Assembly: GCA_938042205.1 (NCBI GenBank)
Contig: CALIRS010000081.1
Coordinates: 1-6,007 of the forward strand
DNA length: 6,007 nucleotides
DNA from: an uncultured bacterium
GTDB taxonomy: Bacteria; Actinomycetota; Aquicultoria; SKW223
Direction of reading: 5' to 3'
Part shown: one piece after another, positions 1 to 4,597 of the stretch
How the letters are laid out: each line of letters begins with the position of its first letter
Numbering within the stretch: position 1 is the stretch's first letter
Program-made: the position numbers and the translations under genes
Notes under the pieces: generated by a model
Told to the model about the DNA's origin: nothing
Databases searched by the model: none
The model's input: the letters and a program-made list of their open reading frames with translations, nothing else

Positions 1-1066
1 CACCGACAATTCTCTTTGGACCCCATGCAGGATAAAGTCTGATTCCCTCTTCAATGGCTTCCTCTATTTCCCAGGAAAATGCAGGCATTTCCTCACGCTT
101 TTCCAGGCAAACCATTTTAACTACTTTTGCGCCTACACGAACTGCTGACCGAGCAACGTCAATAGACACATTTCCTCCACCGACAACAATTACCTCTTTT
201 CCTATTGTCGCTTTCCCGGTGGTATTTACTTCTTTTAGAAACGGTATTGCGTAGTTTATCTGGGGCAGATCAGCGCCGGGAATGTTTAAGCCTCTGCTTT
301 TCTGAAGTCCGGTTGCGATAATAACTGCATCATACTGACTTGAAAGTTCATCCAGCCCGATATCTTTTCCAACATCAACACCCGTCTTAATATTTATACC
401 CAAATCCTGCAAAAGGCTTATTTCTTCGAGGAAGTTTTCCCTTGGCAGACGATATCTGGGTACCCCTATCATCAACATCCCACCAGGATAAGGATGGCGG
501 TCAAAAACTTGAACCTGATATCCTCGTTTAGCAAGACTATATGCAGAAGCCAATCCGGAGGGCCCAGAACCTATGATGGCAATTTTTTCTTTATATTTAA
601 CTTTGAATGGTTTTTGTTTTGGTTTTACCTCAAGATATTTATCCTGAATAAAACGATGAAGGTTTTTAATAGCTATAGCCTCATCATAGGCACCCCGCCG
701 ACACATGTCTTCACAGGGATGATTGCAGATTCTTCCAAGTACCCCCGGAAGAATGTTTCTATCTCTGACAGCCTCATAAGCTTCAAGGTATTTATTCTGA
801 GCTACAAGTGCATTTTGCAGTCGAGGGTCAACATTTGCCGGGCAGGTTCCTTTACATGGAGGGATTGTCTTTTTCCCTTCTTCAGGTTCATACTCACCGG
901 CAACCCCCTTCAGGAAAAGTGGTCCTCTCCATCTATCAGAAATTTCCTTTTCTTCAAAAGGGTACTTGATAGTCGTTACAGGTTTAAAAAGATATTTTGC
1001 AGTAACCATCAAACCTTTTATCATGCCGCTAATTGTTTCCAGAGCACCATTTTCACGAACCGCCAT
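1..1066 (-). CDS. NuoI-leader / GltD-like FAD-NAD(P) oxidoreductase fusion in the nuoI position (C-terminus off window)
   Basis: An open frame of 355 codons runs from ATG at 1066 to the left edge with no stop. The ATG directly abuts the nuoH TAA, and TAGGTG lies a few bases upstream as ribosome site. Residues 14-52 resemble the NuoI N-terminal leader (GMIKGLMVTAKYLF, then IKYPFEEK and RWRGPLFL), which in NuoI lies along the membrane arm. Residues 71-140 match the Fe-S N-terminal domain of GltD, NfnB and dihydropyrimidine dehydrogenase, with CKGTCP (Cys71, Cys75) and CNHPCEDMC (Cys114, 118, 122). The FAD-binding fold starts at GSGPSG (166-171) with PYPGGM at 192-197. The NAD(P)-binding fold has GGGNVSID (296-303) and REEMPA (324-329). 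It is homologous to glutamate synthase small subunit, but the leader and the operon argue for electron input to complex I. That role is inference. A C-terminal NuoI-like ferredoxin domain may lie beyond the window. Confidence 0.88.
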   Translation of the reverse strand, partial: MAVRENGALETISGMIKGLMVTAKYLFKPVTTIKYPFEEKEISDRWRGPLFLKGVAGEYEPEEGKKTIPPCKGTCPANVDPRLQNALVAQNKYLEAYEAVRDRNILPGVLGRICNHPCEDMCRRGAYDEAIAIKNLHRFIQDKYLEVKPKQKPFKVKYKEKIAIIGSGPSGLASAYSLAKRGYQVQVFDRHPYPGGMLMIGVPRYRLPRENFLEEISLLQDLGINIKTGVDVGKDIGLDELSSQYDAVIIATGLQKSRGLNIPGADLPQINYAIPFLKEVNTTGKATIGKEVIVVGGGNVSIDVARSAVRVGAKVVKMVCLEKREEMPAFSWEIEEAIEEGIRLYPAWGPKRIVG

Positions 1067-2041
1067 TTAGACACCTACCCTTAAACCAATCATTAACGTT
1101 CCAGTAACCAGAAGATTAATAATAGAAAGAGGTACCAGAAATTTCCATGAAAAATTAAGCCACTGGTCAATCCTGAACCTTGGCCACGTCCAGCGGAACC
1201 AGAGGCTTAAGAGAACCAGAACCGAGACTTTTATAAGAAGCCAAACTACCGGAGGTAAGAAAGGACCCAGCCAGCCTCCCATAAACAGTAATACCGTTAG
1301 AAAACAGGAACCTATTAGAGCACCGTACTCAGCAAGGAAAAACATCGCCCAGCGCATCCCTGTGTACTCAGTGAAAAATCCTGATACTAATTCAGACTCT
1401 GCCCAGGTGAGATCAAAAGGTACTCTATTCGCTTCTGCAAGAGAAGTGAAAAAGAAAATGAGAAACGCTATTGGCTGAACTACTAAAAACCAGATTGACT
1501 GCTGATTCTTGACAATTTCAGTTAATGAAAGGCTTCCCGCAAGCATTACTACTGAAAGAGCTGAGAGGGTTCTTGGAATTTCGTAAGCAAACATCTGTCC
1601 AGCGCTTCTAAGTGAAGCAATAAGGGAATACTTAGAATTTGAGGCCCAGCCGGCGGTCAGAATTCCAAATACTGAAACAGCTGGTAAAAAAAGCACAATT
1701 AAAAGGCTGAGATTTGACTCAAGTGCCACAATATTTTCTGAAATGGGAACGGCTAAAAATATGGTAATTGCTGGTACAAGAGAGAGATATGGCGCTAACC
1801 GGAAAAGAACAGGATCCGCTCCCGCAGGAATAATCAGCTCTTTTTGTAATATTTTTAAAAGATCTGCAATGGTTTGAAGTGAACCATGCCACCCTACGTG
1901 TAAGGGACCGTATCTTGATTGAAACCTTCCTCCAAGTTTTCGTTCGACAACGTTCAGCACTACAAGCGCGAGTCCTACAAAGCTAAATCCTAAAACTACA
2001 GCAATAATCGCTCTCAAGGTAACTTCCAGAGCAAGACTCAC
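1067..2041 (-). CDS. nuoH: NADH-quinone oxidoreductase subunit H (NuoH, ND1 family)
   Basis: This 324-residue polytopic membrane protein is the complex I subunit that anchors the peripheral arm and forms much of the quinone chamber and the first proton-path segment. Its length is normal for the family. Recognisable motifs are ERKLGGRFQSRYGP (33-46), ADLLKILQKE (59-68), GWASNSKYSL (131-140), GQMFAYEIP (148-156), NRVPFDL (205-211), AESELVSGFFTEYTGM (214-229) and RIDQWLNFSWK (290-300). About eight hydrophobic segments are visible. The start is GTG, overlapping the nuoD stop as GTGA, with GAGGTGG a few bases upstream inside nuoD; this points to coupled translation. The oddity is Trp213: relatives normally have Glu here (FDLPEAESEL or FDLTEGESEL), although Glu215 and Glu217 are kept. 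The identification is secure. Confidence 0.97.
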   Translation of the reverse strand: MSLALEVTLRAIIAVVLGFSFVGLALVVLNVVERKLGGRFQSRYGPLHVGWHGSLQTIADLLKILQKELIIPAGADPVLFRLAPYLSLVPAITIFLAVPISENIVALESNLSLLIVLFLPAVSVFGILTAGWASNSKYSLIASLRSAGQMFAYEIPRTLSALSVVMLAGSLSLTEIVKNQQSIWFLVVQPIAFLIFFFTSLAEANRVPFDLTWAESELVSGFFTEYTGMRWAMFFLAEYGALIGSCFLTVLLFMGGWLGPFLPPVVWLLIKVSVLVLLSLWFRWTWPRFRIDQWLNFSWKFLVPLSIINLLVTGTLMIGLRVGV

Positions 2042-3138
2042 CTATCCACCTCGCCGAAAACAGGATCAAGACTTCCGATAATTAGCGGCACATCAGCCAC
2101 TTTTTCACCTTTTACCAATGTTTCTACCAGGGAAAGATTTACAAAGGCAGGTGAGCGAATTTTCATTCTATATGGCTTTAAGCTTCCGTCTGATACCAGG
2201 AAAAACCCCAGTTCGCCCCTGGGAGACTCCACTGCAAAGTAACTACTTCTTTCCTCAGGTACTACATATCTACATAGTTCTTCCGCTTGAACTTCCCCTT
2301 CTGGAAGGTTGTCAAGCAACTGTTTGATAATCCTTGTACTCTGTCGCATTTCTTCAAGTCTTATCCAGGCCCTGTCCCAGACATCGCCATTCTTTGTGTA
2401 AACGACATCAAATTCTACCTGGTCATACATAAGGTAAGGTGAGTCTTTTCTCAAATCCCAGCTAACCCCCGTCGAGCGAAGTACCGGACCAGAAGCTCCA
2501 TAGTTTAAAGCTATATTTTTATTAAGTATGCCTATTCCTTTGGTCCTTAACTTATAAATTGGATTTTGAATCAGAAGATCTTCATACTCGTCAACATGAG
2601 GTAGAAACTCCTTACAAAAATCCCTGGCTTCTTCAACCCAGCCCTCAGGTAAATCCTGGAAAAGCCCCCCAAAGCGGAAATATGTATAAGTCAATCTGCC
2701 ACCAGTTGCTCTTTCAAAAAGGTCGAGAATTATTTCACGTTCCCTGAAGCAATATAAAAAAACAGTGTATGCTCCCACTTCAAGACCCTGAGTACCTATA
2801 GAAATTAAATGGCTTGCGATACGATTGAGCTCTGCGAGAATTGTTCTTATCGCCTGGGCCCTTTCTGACACCTGAATACCTGCCAATTTTTCAACTGCCA
2901 TTACATATGCAAGGTTATTCCCCATAGCATTGACGTAATCGAGCCTATCTGTAAGAGGTAGAACTTGCTCATAGGTGCGGTTTTCAGAAATTTTTTCCAC
3001 ACCTCGGTGAAGATATCCAATTTCAGGCTTTGCTCCGATAACTGTTTCTCCATCGAGTTCAAGCACTATCCTGAATACCCCATGCGTACTGGGATGTTGT
3101 GGACCCATGTTTATCATGAATTCTTGTTTCTCAACCAT
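2038..3138 (-). CDS. nuoD: NADH-quinone oxidoreductase subunit D (NuoD, 49 kDa family)
   Basis: This 366-residue soluble subunit of the complex I connecting module forms the quinone headgroup site together with NuoB. It is complete, slightly compact, and not fused to NuoC. Motifs are GPQHPSTHG (12-20, His15 and His19), GYLHRGVEK (41-49), LTDRLDYVNAMGNN (62-75), ESPRGELGFFLVSDG (304-318), RSPAFVNL (328-335) and the typical C-terminus SLDPVFGEVDR (356-366). Tyr68 in TDRLDY corresponds to the tyrosine that, with His15, contacts the quinone headgroup in structurally studied complexes. The two CxxC nickel-ligand pairs of [NiFe]-hydrogenase large subunits are absent, so this is Nuo rather than an Ech/Mbh hydrogenase. 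It starts 20 bases after nuoC; GAGGAG lies 12 bases before the ATG, a somewhat long spacing. Its stop overlaps the nuoH GTG. Confidence 0.97.
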   Translation of the reverse strand: MVEKQEFMINMGPQHPSTHGVFRIVLELDGETVIGAKPEIGYLHRGVEKISENRTYEQVLPLTDRLDYVNAMGNNLAYVMAVEKLAGIQVSERAQAIRTILAELNRIASHLISIGTQGLEVGAYTVFLYCFREREIILDLFERATGGRLTYTYFRFGGLFQDLPEGWVEEARDFCKEFLPHVDEYEDLLIQNPIYKLRTKGIGILNKNIALNYGASGPVLRSTGVSWDLRKDSPYLMYDQVEFDVVYTKNGDVWDRAWIRLEEMRQSTRIIKQLLDNLPEGEVQAEELCRYVVPEERSSYFAVESPRGELGFFLVSDGSLKPYRMKIRSPAFVNLSLVETLVKGEKVADVPLIIGSLDPVFGEVDR

Positions 3139-3158
3139 TCGTCAGCTTTACTCCTCTT

Positions 3159-3551
3159 TTAATAAAAATCTTCTGGTTTCTTTTCTACCTCATCACTTTG
3201 AAAGTCCTTCCTTAATGGATGGCCTTCAAACTCTTCAGGAAGAAACATCCGCCGCATGTCAGGATGACCTTCGAAAGTTATTCCAAAAAGGTCATAAACT
3301 TCGCGCTCATGCCAGTCTGCCCCTTTCCAGATCCCAGTTGAAGAGGGTGCTACAGGCTTATCTTTTGAAAGAGGCGTTTCAATAAATGTTATTTCATGCT
3401 TTCCTGTATTAACCAACCCATAAACAAGCAAAAAATGATCTGGATAGTCCACAGCTGTTACAAATGAAAAATAGTTATACCCCTCAGAATGTAAATGCTC
3501 GAGAGTTAATTTTAAATCCTCAATACGGACACAAATTGCTCTTTCGTTCAT
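3159..3551 (-). CDS. nuoC: NADH-quinone oxidoreductase subunit C (NuoC, 30 kDa family), short form
   Basis: This 130-residue soluble subunit packs against NuoD and NuoB at the base of the peripheral arm. The family signature is clear: WHEREVYDLFGI (80-91), GHPDMRRMFLP (95-105) and EGHPLRKDF (109-117). The ATG overlaps the nuoB stop as ATGA. An in-frame TGA two codons upstream of the ATG rules out a longer N-terminus. No strong ribosome site lies at normal spacing, so translation is probably coupled to nuoB. At 130 residues it lacks some 30 or more N-terminal residues found in typical stand-alone NuoC proteins, beginning close to the strand that leads into FVTAVDYP (30-37). The C-terminus ends soon after the signature, as is common. 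The identification is secure; whether the short N-terminus matters is not known. Confidence 0.95.
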   Translation of the reverse strand: MNERAICVRIEDLKLTLEHLHSEGYNYFSFVTAVDYPDHFLLVYGLVNTGKHEITFIETPLSKDKPVAPSSTGIWKGADWHEREVYDLFGITFEGHPDMRRMFLPEEFEGHPLRKDFQSDEVEKKPEDFY

Positions 3552-4042
3552 TTTTCAGCGGCACTCTCCCCAAGTATTTTTTCCTGGAGCTTTAGAAAGC
3601 CTTCCACCAGTGCTTCCGGACGCGGTGGGCATCCAGGTATATAGACATCTACCGGAATTACTGTGTCTACCCCCTTTACTACGTTGTAAGAATCGTAATA
3701 AAATATACCCCCGCTATTGGCACAATTTCCCATGGCTATGATGTATTTTGGTTCTGGCATTTGCTGATATAACCGCTTGATTACCGGTACTATCTTTTTA
3801 GTTACTGTTCCGGCAATAACAATGGCATCGCACTGGCGAGGTGATGGGAACCCACCAAGAATACCAAACCTGTCAAGGTCAAACCGAGAAGCATAAGTAG
3901 CCATCATTTCAATTCCACAGCAGGCAAGTGCCCAGGGAAGAGGCCAGATAGAGTTTTTTCTTCCCCAGTCAAAAAGTTTTTCTAATTTTACAAGGTGAAT
4001 AGCCGGCATTACCGGCCCTTTTTGAGCATCTTTTAATCCCAT
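3548..4042 (-). CDS. nuoB: NADH-quinone oxidoreductase subunit B (NuoB, PSST family), binds the N2 cluster
   Basis: This 164-residue peripheral-arm subunit carries the terminal [4Fe-4S] cluster N2 that passes electrons to quinone. The expected ligands are present: tandem Cys41-Cys42 in LACCGIE, Cys107 in MGNCANSGG, and Cys138 in PGCPPRPE. The start overlaps the end of nuoA by 10 bases, and a perfect AGGAGG (4054-4049) lies six bases before the ATG. Two positions depart from the usual family pattern. The canonical RASPRQAD segment reads FPSPRQCD (65-72), so Phe65 replaces an Arg and an extra Cys71 appears. The usual TKMAP reads KKIVP (82-86), so Ile84 replaces a Met. Both segments lie near the quinone pocket in known structures. 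NuoB is still far more likely than a hydrogenase small subunit, given the nuoA and nuoC neighbours. Confidence 0.97.
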   Translation of the reverse strand: MGLKDAQKGPVMPAIHLVKLEKLFDWGRKNSIWPLPWALACCGIEMMATYASRFDLDRFGILGGFPSPRQCDAIVIAGTVTKKIVPVIKRLYQQMPEPKYIIAMGNCANSGGIFYYDSYNVVKGVDTVIPVDVYIPGCPPRPEALVEGFLKLQEKILGESAAEK

Positions 4043-4398
4043 CTCAGACCTCCTGATTTATATCCAAACCATAACCCCAAAACAAGTATTAACAGAAAAA
4101 AAGAAGCTGCAGCAAAAGCAATCCATCCATAATCTGTAAACACAATTGCCCAGGGAATTAAAAAAGCTACCTCAACGTCGAAAATCAAAAATAGCACTGC
4201 AAATGCGTAATAGTTGATTGGGAAATATGTTTCTCGAGCATATCTTAAGGGATCAAGTCCACTTTCATACGGTATTTCTTTTTCCAGCTCTTTACGTCTG
4301 TAAGAAATCAGCCAGCCAAGAAATATAACCACAAAAGTCATTAAGCCTGCTATTAATATAAACACTATAATGGCAATTGAAGTATAGATGCCCGTCAT
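4033..4398 (-). CDS. nuoA: NADH-quinone oxidoreductase subunit A (NuoA, ND3 family)
   Basis: This 121-residue subunit of the complex I membrane arm has three membrane helices, at about residues 6-31, 62-84 and 92-113. The long loop after helix 1 carries the family motif IPYESGLDP (42-50), and helix 2 carries FDVEVAF (73-79) with the conserved Asp74 and Glu76. The Ser in YESG replaces the redox-sensitive Cys of YECG found in mitochondria and some bacteria; this substitution is common in bacteria. The chosen start is ATG at 4398, which has AGGGAGG just upstream, though only about three bases away. A longer reading from TTG at 4431 has no ribosome site and adds a non-family leader. This is the first gene of the operon, and its stop lies inside nuoB. 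Confidence 0.95.
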   Translation of the reverse strand: MTGIYTSIAIIVFILIAGLMTFVVIFLGWLISYRRKELEKEIPYESGLDPLRYARETYFPINYYAFAVLFLIFDVEVAFLIPWAIVFTDYGWIAFAAASFFLLILVLGLWFGYKSGGLRWD

Positions 4399-4419
4399 GT
4401 CCCTCCCTAAATTAGCCGT

Positions 4420-4434
4420 AAATTGTAACAATTT
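4420..4434. repeat. Perfect short inverted repeat over the proximal -10, possible operator
   Basis: AAATTGT and ACAATTT form seven-base perfect arms around one central base. The repeat sits 21-36 bases upstream of the nuoA ATG and covers the candidate TACAAT -10, a natural place for a repressor. It does not match the Rex, Fnr or CopY boxes as I know them. AT-rich sequence yields such palindromes by chance fairly often. Confidence 0.3.
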
Positions 4435-4450
4435 TTACACAGTCAAGCAA
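4422..4450 (-). promoter_or_regulatory. Candidate sigma70-type promoter for the nuo operon (proximal)
   Basis: On the minus strand, TTGCTT (4450-4445) is a weak -35 with only the TTG matching. It is followed by 17 bases and TACAAT (4427-4422), which matches five of six bases of the -10 consensus. The leader before nuoA would be short, about 17 bases, and would still contain the AGGGAGG ribosome site. The -10 lies inside an inverted repeat. If this promoter is used, it excludes the TTG at 4431 as start. Confidence 0.35.
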
Positions 4451-4497
4451 CAAATTAAATAAATCATTTTGAAAATTCGTCTTTGAAACGTTCTAAT

Positions 4498-4526
4498 TCT
4501 ATATATTTAAAACAAATTTCTGTAAA
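4498..4526 (-). promoter_or_regulatory. Candidate sigma70-type promoter for the nuo operon (distal)
   Basis: On the minus strand, TTTACA (4526-4521) matches five of six bases of the -35 consensus. A 17-base spacer follows, then TATAGA (4503-4498), which matches four of six bases of the -10 consensus. It would give a leader of roughly 90 bases before the nuoA ATG. The surrounding sequence is very AT-rich, so chance matches are likely. Confidence 0.35.
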
Positions 4527-4532
4527 TTCTGG

Positions 4533-4561
4533 AAAAATGTGATTTTATGAATACATAAAAT
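4533..4561 (-). terminator. Weak candidate terminator after the Cu-ATPase gene
   Basis: About 36 bases after the ATPase stop, ATTTTATG and CATAAAAT form perfect eight-base arms around a four-base loop (4561-4542). CACA and a run of five T (4537-4533) follow on the minus strand. The stem has almost no GC, so the hairpin would be weak. Read-through from the ATPase gene into nuo cannot be excluded. Confidence 0.25.
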
Positions 4562-4597
4562 GCAACGAAAAGGAAATAGAAGTTCAAGTACGGAGGA

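Noticed and set aside
1..1066. Plain glutamate synthase small subunit (gltD) for the left-edge gene
   Set aside because: The GltD-type fold is real, but the N-terminal ~50 residues are NuoI-like, the gene abuts nuoH with no gap, and no glutamate synthase large subunit is present.
494..1084. A 196-codon open frame on the plus strand
   Set aside because: It lies antisense to the flavoprotein gene, whose minus-strand frame has clear FAD, NAD and Fe-S motifs. The plus-strand translation resembles no family and ends by running over the nuoH stop.
2118..3385. Several short plus-strand open frames opposite nuoC and nuoD
   Set aside because: All are shadows of the strongly conserved minus-strand genes; none has a ribosome site with recognisable protein features.
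2038..4042. An energy-converting [NiFe]-hydrogenase (Ech or Mbh type) instead of complex I
   Set aside because: The NuoD protein lacks both CxxC nickel-ligand pairs and ends in the complex I form DPVFGEVDR. nuoA and a NuoC with the complex I signature are also present.
4399..4431. Longer NuoA starting at TTG 4431
   Set aside because: It has no Shine-Dalgarno sequence and adds a leader unlike the family. ATG 4398 has AGGGAGG upstream and gives the usual length.
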